A stretch of 40,092 nucleotides of DNA from an uncultured Lachnospiraceae bacterium. GTDB lineage: Bacteria > Bacillota > Clostridia > Lachnospirales > Lachnospiraceae. A model generated the notes under the pieces. The model had not been told where the DNA came from and searched no databases. It worked only from the letters and a program-made list of their open reading frames with translations. This document shows positions 25,719 through 32,430 of this stretch, one piece after another. The stretch is taken from contig CATJHO010000113.1 in the NCBI GenBank assembly GCA_949740535.1, forward strand, positions 1-40,092, in the 5' to 3' direction. The number at the start of each line of letters is the position of its first letter. Within the stretch, counting starts at the first letter, position 1. The translations under genes and the position numbers were made by a program.

Positions 25719-25763
25719 ATCCTCATCCTCCATTTTCTTTCCTGTGTGCCTGTGTAGTTGGGT

Positions 25764-25797
25764 ATTATAGAGGACGTAAATCGTATTTTTTGTCAAA
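25764..25797 (-). promoter_or_regulatory. spoIIE promoter with 21 bp spacer and 0A box
   Basis: TTGACA (25791-25796) and TATAAT (25764-25769) are both perfect but 21 bp apart. TTTGTCAAA (25789-25797, plus strand) overlaps the -35 and matches the Spo0A box TTTGTCRAA. This is the known arrangement of Bacillus spoIIE and spoIIG promoters. Confidence 0.7.
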
Positions 25798-25974
25798 CAA
25801 GCGGAGCCTTTTTTAGAAATTTCAGACAAATTTGGACATAGAATTTGAATTCTTAAGACCTTCATCACAGACAGAAACCTCAAGATTTTTCCATAGAGCC
25901 AGGCTCTAAACCTCATTTTCTTCCTGTACCCCCATAAAGGCTTCTGCCAAGCTTCACATGAACAAATTTATGCA

Positions 25975-26003
25975 TAAAAAGAGTGCCGTTTATTGCGGCA
26001 CTC
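25975..26003 (-). terminator. Terminator of divIC
   Basis: GAGTGCCG, loop CAATAAA and CGGCACTC, then T5. It lies six bases past the divIC stop codon. Confidence 0.92.
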
Positions 26004-26008
26004 CCATC

Positions 26009-26317
26009 TTATTCTATAGCTTTAAATAAAATCTCATCTTCATAAACCAGACCCAGACGTTCTTTTGCAACTTCTTCCACATATTTTTTTGTCTGGACAT
26101 ATTTCTTCAGTTCTTCGATCTCTTCACTCCGTGCTTCTTCTTCTGCAATCGCTGCCAGAAGCTCCTCCTCCCGCTGTTCGTAGGCCGCATTTTTCTGTTT
26201 CAATTGCAGTCTGCCTGCAGAGGCCACAATCAGCAGACAAAGTACTGCAAAGATAATCACCCGAAATCCCCACCGTCTGCTTCTTAGCAGGGCGCGTCTT
26301 GTTTTTGTCTTTTTCAA
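26009..26317 (-). CDS. divIC: DivIC/FtsB-type septum formation initiator
   Basis: A 102-residue bitopic division protein with a basic N-terminus (KKTKTRRALLRSRRW), one helix (about 16-34), a coiled coil (38-75) and the conserved KKYVEEVAKERLGLVYEDEILF end. DivIC with DivIB/FtsL activates septal wall synthesis. I use a TTG start (26317) because AAAGGAGG lies eight bases upstream; a further 26 codons are open but have no such site. It is flanked by terminators on both sides, so it is probably its own unit; a possible -10 TACAAT is at 26338-26343. Its place between yabQ and spoIIE matches Bacillus. Confidence 0.9.
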   Translation of the reverse strand: MKKTKTRRALLRSRRWGFRVIIFAVLCLLIVASAGRLQLKQKNAAYEQREEELLAAIAEEEARSEEIEELKKYVQTKKYVEEVAKERLGLVYEDEILFKAIE

Positions 26318-26396
26318 TTGTGCCGCCTCCTTTGAAAATTGTACGGGCAGAGCCCCAGAAAGCCAGGGGCTTTCCGGGGAAGCTTCGTTCCTCAAA

Positions 26397-26450
26397 TAAA
26401 CAAAAAAACAGCTGGTCGAGCAGGCTCAACATCTGTTTTTGTGTTTATTT
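26397..26450 (-). terminator. Terminator at the end of yabQ
   Basis: A long imperfect dyad: AAATAAACACAAAAACAG pairs with CTGTTTTTTTGTTTATTT with one mismatch. An inner GTTGAGC/GCTCGAC hairpin (one G-U) is followed by CAGCTG and T7. Its left arm overlaps the yabQ stop codon. Confidence 0.75.
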
Positions 26451-26792
26451 GACTCTGCCCTTTCCGTACATTATACCTTCTCTAACTGAATTTTGCAATT
26501 TTTTTCCTATCTTTTTCAATAATTTCGTGAATTGCAGATACAACAGCATTCCGAGTACTACTGCTGCTATGGCAAATCCCCGTATGGCTCCGCTGTTTTC
26601 TACATACAGCATGCGGAATATGCTTATGCCGCAGATCAGCCAGTAAAGAATATCCTCCAGAGCAACCGCTGCTGTCCCGTGGGGAATCACTCTGCGGAAA
26701 ATCCGTATTCCGTCGTAAATGATTACCATGATGATACCCAGCAGAAACGCTTTGGAAAAAAACTGCAGTTCAAACAGAATTCCCTCACTCAT
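26445..26792 (-). CDS. yabQ: Spore cortex biosynthesis protein YabQ
   Basis: A 115-residue membrane protein with about three helices (12-27, 44-62, 68-85). The YabQ pattern is visible: early FxxGxxxxxIYDxIRIFRR and LEDILYWLICGI. In Bacillus YabQ sits in the forespore outer membrane and is needed for the cortex. It follows yabP by five bases, as in Bacillus, and ends in a terminator that separates it from divIC. Confidence 0.9.
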   Translation of the reverse strand: MSEGILFELQFFSKAFLLGIIMVIIYDGIRIFRRVIPHGTAAVALEDILYWLICGISIFRMLYVENSGAIRGFAIAAVVLGMLLYLQFTKLLKKIGKKLQNSVREGIMYGKGRVK

Positions 26793-26797
26793 AGGCG

Positions 26798-27082
26798 CTA
26801 TTTGAACAGACGCCCAAGCAGAGACGCGCTGGTTTTCTGAAAATCCGCCACCTCTGAATAGGCCATGCTGTCGATCCTTCCCTCTATGTCTACTTCTCCT
26901 TTTTCCAGTGTCAGGCGGTTTACGTGCAGATCTGCACCTTTAATGGTCAGCATTCCCTGCTCTGTCTCCAGCAGAATCTCTGCAATGTCAAAAGAAATCA
27001 CATCGGTCACACCGCTGACAGTACCTGTCCGTCTATTATTCAGCAAAAGTCTGTGGGATTTATGCTGCTGCTTTTCTTCCAA
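26798..27082 (-). CDS. yabP: Sporulation protein YabP
   Basis: About 94 residues (102 from the TTG at 27106). The YabP pattern is clear: HRLLLNNRRTGTVSGVTDVISFD, then LTIKGADLHVNRLTLEKGEVDIEGRIDSMAY. It is a mother-cell sporulation protein partnered with YabQ. Possible starts are TTG 27106, ATG 27100 and TTG 27082; only the last has AGGAGG at seven bases. All three lie in the 3' arm or U-tract of a strong terminator-like hairpin, so expression from upstream transcripts should be blocked. Exact start uncertain. Confidence 0.85.
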   Translation of the reverse strand: MEEKQQHKSHRLLLNNRRTGTVSGVTDVISFDIAEILLETEQGMLTIKGADLHVNRLTLEKGEVDIEGRIDSMAYSEVADFQKTSASLLGRLFK

Positions 27083-27130
27083 AAAAAGACCTCCTAACAT
27101 ATTCAACCTGTTGTTAAATATATTAGGAGG
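27081..27130 (-). terminator. Terminator-like hairpin overlapping the yabP start
   Basis: CCTCCTAATATATTTAAC and GTTGAATATGTTAGGAGG form an 18 bp stem (two G-U) with a five-base loop, followed by TC and T7. It follows rqcP by 20 bases. The right arm holds the yabP AGGAGG and the U-tract holds its TTG. Confidence 0.85.
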
Positions 27131-27150
27131 TTATCTCTTTTATACCTGAT

Positions 27151-27390
27151 TTAAAGATATTTGTACAATTCTTTTGCTTCGTCCTTTTTTACGGTCTCCT
27201 GGACATCCAGAACTTCTACCTTGACAGACTTTGTCCCAAACTGTATCTCTATGACATCTCCTGCTTTCACATTTGCAGATGCTTTAGCAGTCTTACCGTT
27301 GACCAGAACCCGTCCCGCATCGCAGGCTTCATTTGCCACAGTCCGCCGCTTAATCAGGCGGGAAATCTTTAAATATTTATCTAAGCGCAT
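27151..27390 (-). CDS. rqcP: RqcP (YabO-like S4 RNA-binding protein)
   Basis: A 79-residue S4-domain protein: RLDKYLKISRLIKRRTVANEACDAGRVLVNG. In Bacillus RqcP works with RqcH on stalled 50S subunits, adding Ala tails for ribosome quality control. It follows hup by three bases and shares its promoter; the strong hairpin after it separates it from yabP. The hup-rqcP-yabP-yabQ order is conserved in Clostridia. Confidence 0.93.
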   Translation of the reverse strand: MRLDKYLKISRLIKRRTVANEACDAGRVLVNGKTAKASANVKAGDVIEIQFGTKSVKVEVLDVQETVKKDEAKELYKYL

Positions 27391-27393
27391 GAA

Positions 27394-27666
27394 TTAGTTT
27401 AAAGCATCCTTTAATGCTTTGCCGGCTTTGAATCTGGGTGCCTTGGAAGCAGCAATCATCATCGTTTTGCCGGTCTGAGGATTTCTTCCCTCTCTGGCAG
27501 CTCTCTCAGATACCTCAAAGGTTCCAAAGCCTACCAGCTGGATCTTTCCACCCTTCTTTAATTCTTCTGTAACAACATCTGTAAATGCCTTTAACGCTTT
27601 CTCTGCATCTTTCTTAGATAATTCTGTCTGCTCTGCAATCGCAGCTACTAATTCCATTCTGTTCAT
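27394..27666 (-). CDS. hup: HU family DNA-binding protein
   Basis: A 90-residue histone-like protein: MNRMELVAAIAEQTELSKKDAEKAL, FGTFEVSERAAREGRNPQTGK with the DNA-arm Pro, and the FKAGKALKDALN end. It bends and compacts chromosomal DNA. AGGAGG lies eight bases upstream, and a near-consensus promoter with 17 bp spacing fits high expression. Co-transcribed with rqcP. Confidence 0.97.
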   Translation of the reverse strand: MNRMELVAAIAEQTELSKKDAEKALKAFTDVVTEELKKGGKIQLVGFGTFEVSERAAREGRNPQTGKTMMIAASKAPRFKAGKALKDALN

Positions 27667-27744
27667 CGGTGTTTCCTCCTAAAAAATTAAGTCTTGTTGT
27701 TTTGAAGGATATGTCTGTGTGTGTGTTCCATATCTTCTTTCCTA

Positions 27745-27773
27745 TTTATACCCGTTTCTCACCTGTTTGTCAA
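27745..27773 (-). promoter_or_regulatory. Promoter of hup-rqcP
   Basis: Perfect TTGACA (27768-27773), 17 bp, TATAAA (27745-27750). It lies just past the mazG stop; the leader is about 70 bases. Confidence 0.8.
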
Positions 27774-27790
27774 GGATTTTCCCCTATTTT

Positions 27791-28198
27791 CTATCGGGAC
27801 AAATGGGAATGGACACCTTTTTCCTGTGCTTTTATAGCATTCCAGCTTGCCAGTCCTTCCTCCGCAGTCAGGGCTTTTTGATCTCCAAATACATGAGGAT
27901 GGCGGCGCACCAGCTTCTCTGCCAGCATATTTACCACATCCTCTATGGTAAACCGCCCTTCTTCCGCCGCGATCTGACTGTGCATCAAGACCTGAAGCAG
28001 CACGTCTCCCAGCTCCTCGCAGAGGTTCTCGTCATCCTGATGTTCAATAGCCTCCACCACCTCTTCGCTCTCTTCCCGCAGACACTTGATCAGGCTCTCA
28101 TGAGTCTGCTCTTTGTCCCAGGGACAGCCGTGATCGCCGCGCAGCTCCGCTATAATCCGGAGAAGCTCTTCATAGGTATATCTCTTCTCTTTCTCCAT
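27791..28198 (-). CDS. mazG: MazG nucleoside triphosphate pyrophosphohydrolase
   Basis: A 135-residue single-domain MazG: GCPWDKEQTHESL, the EEsEE...EElGDvl magnesium motif (42-46 and 61-65), and RRHPHVFGD. It hydrolyses non-canonical or excess NTPs to NMP and PPi. Bacillus YabN is a two-domain fusion with a methylase; here only the MazG half is present, as is common in Clostridia. It follows the phosphohexomutase gene by 12 bases with no terminator before the hup promoter. Confidence 0.93.
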   Translation of the reverse strand: MEKEKRYTYEELLRIIAELRGDHGCPWDKEQTHESLIKCLREESEEVVEAIEHQDDENLCEELGDVLLQVLMHSQIAAEEGRFTIEDVVNMLAEKLVRRHPHVFGDQKALTAEEGLASWNAIKAQEKGVHSHLSR

Positions 28199-28210
28199 CC
28201 ATCTTCCTCT

Positions 28211-29893
28211 TTATGAAAAAACAGGCTTTAATGCGTCCGCCAAAACATCCTTCTGCGCCTGTGCCTCTGCCAGATCCTTTCCTAAGGTTGTAAAATATGT
28301 CTTAATCTTAGGCTCTGTTCCGGACGGACGGACAATAACCTCTGGACCTCCCTCCAGTTTATAAATGAGCACATTCGCCGCTGGAAGCCCCGTCTCCTCC
28401 GGCTTCTTAAAGTCGATAACCTGAACCACCTTATAACCGCCGATCTCTGCCGGAGGATTCTGCCGCAGTTCTTCCATAATACCGGACATTTTATCCATAC
28501 CAGACAGACCCGGGAACTCAAAGCTGTCTACCTTGTTCAGGTAACGGCCGTATTTGTCATAGATCTCTTCCAGTCTCTCCTTAATGGAAGATCCAATACT
28601 TCTATAATATGCTGCCATCTCACAGATCAGCATGGAACCGATAATGGCATCCTTGTCCCGCACATAGGGACCGGCCAGATACCCGTAGCTCTCCTCAAAG
28701 CCGAAGATAAAACGCTCTGCCTCTCCTGCTGCCTCAAGCCGGGCAATCTGATCTCCAATCCACTTAAAGCCGGTCAGGACACTGCGAAGCTCTACTCCAT
28801 AGTTTTGGGCTACTGCGTCTGCCAGCGGCGTGGAAACAATAGACTTTACGGCAACTGCTTTCTCAGGCATGGTTCCCTTTTCTATGCGGCCTGCGCAGAT
28901 ATAATCCAGCAGAAGAACACCCACCTCATTGCCGGAAACCAGCTCATAGCTTCCGTCCGGACATTTCATGGCAATTCCCACGCGGTCTGCGTCCGGATCC
29001 GTTGCCAGCATCAGATCTGCGCCTGACTTTTCTGCCAGCTCAAGCCCAAGCCGGAGCGCCTCAAAAATCTCCGGATTCGGATAAGGGCAGGTGGGGAAAC
29101 GGCCGTCGGGATACTGCTGTTCCGGCACAATGGTTATATCGCTGATTCCTATGTCTTTTAACACCCGCATAACCGGAACAAGGCCGGAACCGTTAAGAGG
29201 AGAATAAACCAGCTTCAGTCCGGCTGTTTCACAAATTCCCGGCCGGACACTGCGGGCTTTGATTGCATCGTAAAGAGCTTCCTTGCAGTCATCTCCCACA
29301 TAGGCAATCAGCCCTGCATCCAGGCCTTCCTCAAAGCTCATTATCTTGGCGCCGGTAAGAATATCTGTCTTTTGAATCTCTGCATATACAATGTCCGCCG
29401 CTTCATCCGTCATCTGGCAGCCATCCGGGCCATAGGCCTTGTAGCCATTGTACTTAGCCGGATTGTGGGAAGCTGTAACCATAATGCCTGCATTTGCCTC
29501 ATAATAACGGGTTGCGAAGCTCAAAGCCGGAACCGGCATCAGCGCGTCATAAATGCGGACCTTAATTCCATTTGCCGCCAGTACACAAGCTGCCGTTCTG
29601 GCAAACACATCACTGTTAATCCGGCTGTCATAGCTGATAGCTGCCAGCTGGTTTCCGCCCTGTGTCTTGATCCAGTTGGCAAGACCCTGCGTTGCCTGGC
29701 GGACCACATAGATATTCATGCGGTTCGTTCCTGCACCCAGAACGCCCCGCAGACCAGCAGTACCGAACTTCAGAGCCACTGCAAAGCGGTCTTTGATCTC
29801 TTCGTCATTTCCCCTGACAGACTCCAGTTCCTCCTTGAGAGCCGGATCTTCCAGTTCTGCTTCCAACCAACGTTTGTAATCTTCTGAATACAT
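28211..29893 (-). CDS. Phospho-sugar mutase (phosphoglucomutase type)
   Basis: A 560-residue alpha-D-phosphohexomutase. Phospho-Ser loop TASHNPAKYNGYK (S142), metal loop DPDADRVG (299-306), sugar loop GFEESYGYL and phosphate site RPSGTEPKIKTY are all present. It interconverts glucose-6-P and glucose-1-P (perhaps mannose-P), linking glycogen or wall precursors with glycolysis. I use the ATG at 29893, seven bases from GGGGTG; an upstream 15-codon extension has no site. A 17-bp-spaced promoter and a leader hairpin precede it; mazG follows 12 bases downstream. Confidence 0.94.
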   Translation of the reverse strand: MYSEDYKRWLEAELEDPALKEELESVRGNDEEIKDRFAVALKFGTAGLRGVLGAGTNRMNIYVVRQATQGLANWIKTQGGNQLAAISYDSRINSDVFARTAACVLAANGIKVRIYDALMPVPALSFATRYYEANAGIMVTASHNPAKYNGYKAYGPDGCQMTDEAADIVYAEIQKTDILTGAKIMSFEEGLDAGLIAYVGDDCKEALYDAIKARSVRPGICETAGLKLVYSPLNGSGLVPVMRVLKDIGISDITIVPEQQYPDGRFPTCPYPNPEIFEALRLGLELAEKSGADLMLATDPDADRVGIAMKCPDGSYELVSGNEVGVLLLDYICAGRIEKGTMPEKAVAVKSIVSTPLADAVAQNYGVELRSVLTGFKWIGDQIARLEAAGEAERFIFGFEESYGYLAGPYVRDKDAIIGSMLICEMAAYYRSIGSSIKERLEEIYDKYGRYLNKVDSFEFPGLSGMDKMSGIMEELRQNPPAEIGGYKVVQVIDFKKPEETGLPAANVLIYKLEGGPEVIVRPSGTEPKIKTYFTTLGKDLAEAQAQKDVLADALKPVFS

Positions 29894-29918
29894 AATTTTA
29901 CACCCCATCCTTCCGTTT

Positions 29919-29938
29919 ATGAAGGTTTTTTCCTTCAT
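29919..29938 (-). promoter_or_regulatory. Leader hairpin of the mutase transcript
   Basis: ATGAAGG, a six-base A loop, CCTTCAT: a 7 bp stem near the 5' end of the transcript, with no U-tract. Confidence 0.5.
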
Positions 29939-29947
29939 TTACCTATG

Positions 29948-29976
29948 ATTTTAATAAATTTGGATGTAAAAGTCAA
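29948..29976 (-). promoter_or_regulatory. Promoter of the mutase-mazG unit
   Basis: TTGACT (29971-29976), 17 bp, TAAAAT (29948-29953). Confidence 0.7.
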
Positions 29977-29988
29977 TGTAATGTCTCC

Positions 29989-30990
29989 TTATAAGCCAAA
30001 TTCCAGGGTGTGTTTTATCATTCTCTTCCGCCGATCCGCCTGTTGCAGAAAAACTTCCAGTTTTTCTGTACTTTTCTCCGGAATCCATGCCTTGTTGGCA
30101 TTATAATAGTGATGGGCAAGCTTCCAGACCTTTTCCGGATAGTAAAGACAGGCAGCCAGGTAGAAGCGTTCTTCCTGGGAGAAGGGATTCTCCTTCTCGT
30201 AGGCCTCCAGCATGCGCTGGGCGAGCTGCTCATTCCAATTCTGCTTTTCCATTATTTTGCGCAGAAAGAGACAGATATCATTAATCTGGATATTGATTCC
30301 GCAATGTTGAAAATTCACCACGGCCGCCTCCTGACGGCTCATAAAGATATTGTGGTGAATATATTCTCCATGGCAGATATGTCCATCCTTTTGAGCCTTC
30401 TGCCAGAGGGAAACATAGCCCGGTGTCTCCAGACAGTTTAATATCCGGGAACTTTCCTCTATAATTTCTCCTGCATATTTTAAAAACAGCAGTTCAAAGC
30501 TTCCTTTTCTCCGTTTGCTTCGAATAAAGTTCTGAACCCGCTTCAATTCCCGGTTATGTTTTTCCAGCTCTTTCCTTCGGTCACTGCCCATAAAACGGCT
30601 GCTGCTTTCCTCGTCCAGATCCCAGATATTTCTGGCGTTTCGATGAATCTGCGCCAGTATCTCCATGCTCTTTATCACATCTTCTTCACTGCGGGCGTCA
30701 CACTCTCTGCCGGAAGGCCAGTTCTTTATGATCCACTTTGTTTCATATTCTCCTGTGGAGATCCACGCCCCCTCCCGGTTAGGCACAGCTCTATCCACCT
30801 GACAGACTCCCTCTTCCTCCAGCCTGGCCAGCAGTATCTGTTCATAGGGAAGCTTTGTCCTGGAACCTGCAAATTCTTTTAATATTTTCAATCCCTGCTC
30901 TGTCTCCAGCATAACTGCACCACGGCCGCCAAAGCTCCGAAGAAGCTTGATATCATACTGCTCTAAGATTTGCAGTCCTTTGTCGTTCAC
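29989..30990 (-). CDS. CotS-family spore coat protein (kinase-like fold)
   Basis: A 333-residue protein with an aminoglycoside-kinase-like fold found in spore coat CotS/YutH proteins. The equivalent of the HGDxxxxN catalytic loop is HGEYIHHN (207-214), and the metal-binding DFD is replaced by NFQ (226-228). Kinase activity is therefore doubtful, though such changes are usual in clostridial CotS. C-terminal QINDICLFLRKIMEK is typical. The start is GTG at 30990; its GGGGGG ribosome binding site sits in the right arm of a hairpin, which should limit translation. It lies downstream of cca on the same strand. Confidence 0.85.
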   Translation of the reverse strand: MNDKGLQILEQYDIKLLRSFGGRGAVMLETEQGLKILKEFAGSRTKLPYEQILLARLEEEGVCQVDRAVPNREGAWISTGEYETKWIIKNWPSGRECDARSEEDVIKSMEILAQIHRNARNIWDLDEESSSRFMGSDRRKELEKHNRELKRVQNFIRSKRRKGSFELLFLKYAGEIIEESSRILNCLETPGYVSLWQKAQKDGHICHGEYIHHNIFMSRQEAAVVNFQHCGINIQINDICLFLRKIMEKQNWNEQLAQRMLEAYEKENPFSQEERFYLAACLYYPEKVWKLAHHYYNANKAWIPEKSTEKLEVFLQQADRRKRMIKHTLEFGL

Positions 30991-31033
30991 AAAAATCCCC
31001 CCATTCCTTTCAAATCTATGAAAAGATGGGGGG
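30991..31033 (-). terminator. Terminator of cca overlapping the cotS-family ribosome binding site
   Basis: CCCCCCAT (31026-31033 side) pairs with ATGGGGGG (30997-31004 side) across a 21-base loop, then ATTTTTG. The G-run is also the only ribosome binding site for the GTG start at 30990. Confidence 0.7.
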
Positions 31034-31046
31034 AATTATGCACCTG

Positions 31047-32372
31047 TCACCTGGAAATCCGTGATAACAGTTCTTCCTTTGTATTATATTCGGGATACTC
31101 AATCACCAGCTCCAGCAGACGGTTTAATTCTTCTCCCAGCTTTGGCCCCGGTTTAAGCCCGGCCTCAATTAAATCCCGTCCGGTTACAGCCAGATCCTTC
31201 AGGGACAGACAGTCCTGCTCCTTCAATATCTCCTGGTAGATTTTTTCAATACTCTTCAGTGCTTCCAGTTTTTCCTGCTGCATAGCCGGATTCTGTGCCA
31301 GAATGTCTGCCCGGCGAAGCTTCAGGTAATCCTCAAAATGATCCTTTCCTATGCGTACCACTGCCCGGCGGACACCTTTCTTTCCCGGCCCGATCTGCAT
31401 ATAATCATGAACCTTAACCAAATGCTTTACCCGATAAATCGTATCATTGTCAAACTTCAACCGCCGCAGAATGCCTCCTGCCAGTTCTGCTCCCGCCTCT
31501 CCATGTCCGTAGAAGTGGTCAACCCCCAGTTCATCACAGGTATGAACCTTCGGCTTTCCGATATCATGAAACAGAGCCGCAAGACGCAGAACCTTATCCG
31601 CCTCCACCGCTTCTAACGTCAGAAGAATATGCTCTCCCACCGAACAGCAATGGTGTGGATGATTCTGAGGCGTATCCATACAGTCATCAAATTCCGGCAG
31701 AATCACTCTGGTAATTCCAGTCTCATAAAGAGTCCGGAATACCTCCGGATGTTCCGATACCAGCAGTTTCACAAGCTCTGCCTGAATCCGTTCCGCACTG
31801 ATCCGTGTAAGACTTCCTGCAAACTCCGCCACAGCCTTCCTGGTCTCCTCCTCAATGGAAAAATACAGCTGGGCCGAAAAACGTACCGCCCGCAGAATTC
31901 TCAACGCATCCTCTGTAAAGCGCTCCCTGGGATCTCCCACACAGCGGATACGGCCCTGTCTCAGATCCTCTATCCCGCCAAAAGCGTCTACCAGCCCGCA
32001 CTTCTCATTATATGCCATGGCATTGATGGTAAAGTCCCGCCGTCTTAAATCCTCTAAAAGACTTGGGGTAAACCGGACCTCCCTGGGATGCCGCCCGTCC
32101 TGATACTCTCCGTCAACCCGGTAGGTGGTTACCTCAAAGCCCTCCCGGCCGGACAGAACGGTCACCGTTCCATGTTGAATGCCCGTATCTATAGTTCTGG
32201 AAAACAGCTTCTTCACCTGCCAGGGCTCTGCATTTGTAGTAATATCCCAGTCCGCCGCCGTCCGGCCCAGAAGGGCATCCCGCACACAGCCGCCTACAAT
32301 ATAGGCTTCCCAGCCGGCCTCCTGAAGACGGGCTATTATCTGGCGGGCTTTTTCCGGTATCTTTATTTCCAC
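31047..32372 (-). CDS. cca: CCA tRNA nucleotidyltransferase
   Basis: A 441-residue class II enzyme. The head has GGCVRD (28-31 region) and the DWDITT metal motif (D41, D43). The RRRDFTINAMAY motif and EDALRILRAVRF follow. An HD domain (LAALFHDIGKP) is in the C-terminal half. It adds or repairs the tRNA 3' CCA, which fits the three local tRNA genes, none of which encodes CCA. I use the GTG at 32372, preceded by GGGGG seven bases upstream; the longer open frame runs back over proS. It follows proS by 58 bp and shares its promoter. Confidence 0.93.
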   Translation of the reverse strand: MEIKIPEKARQIIARLQEAGWEAYIVGGCVRDALLGRTAADWDITTNAEPWQVKKLFSRTIDTGIQHGTVTVLSGREGFEVTTYRVDGEYQDGRHPREVRFTPSLLEDLRRRDFTINAMAYNEKCGLVDAFGGIEDLRQGRIRCVGDPRERFTEDALRILRAVRFSAQLYFSIEEETRKAVAEFAGSLTRISAERIQAELVKLLVSEHPEVFRTLYETGITRVILPEFDDCMDTPQNHPHHCCSVGEHILLTLEAVEADKVLRLAALFHDIGKPKVHTCDELGVDHFYGHGEAGAELAGGILRRLKFDNDTIYRVKHLVKVHDYMQIGPGKKGVRRAVVRIGKDHFEDYLKLRRADILAQNPAMQQEKLEALKSIEKIYQEILKEQDCLSLKDLAVTGRDLIEAGLKPGPKLGEELNRLLELVIEYPEYNTKEELLSRISR

Positions 32373-32430
32373 GTCATATCCCCCGTCTCCTCTTGCTCCA
32401 GCCGGCCTCTTGCCGGCCTTTCCCCAGGTT

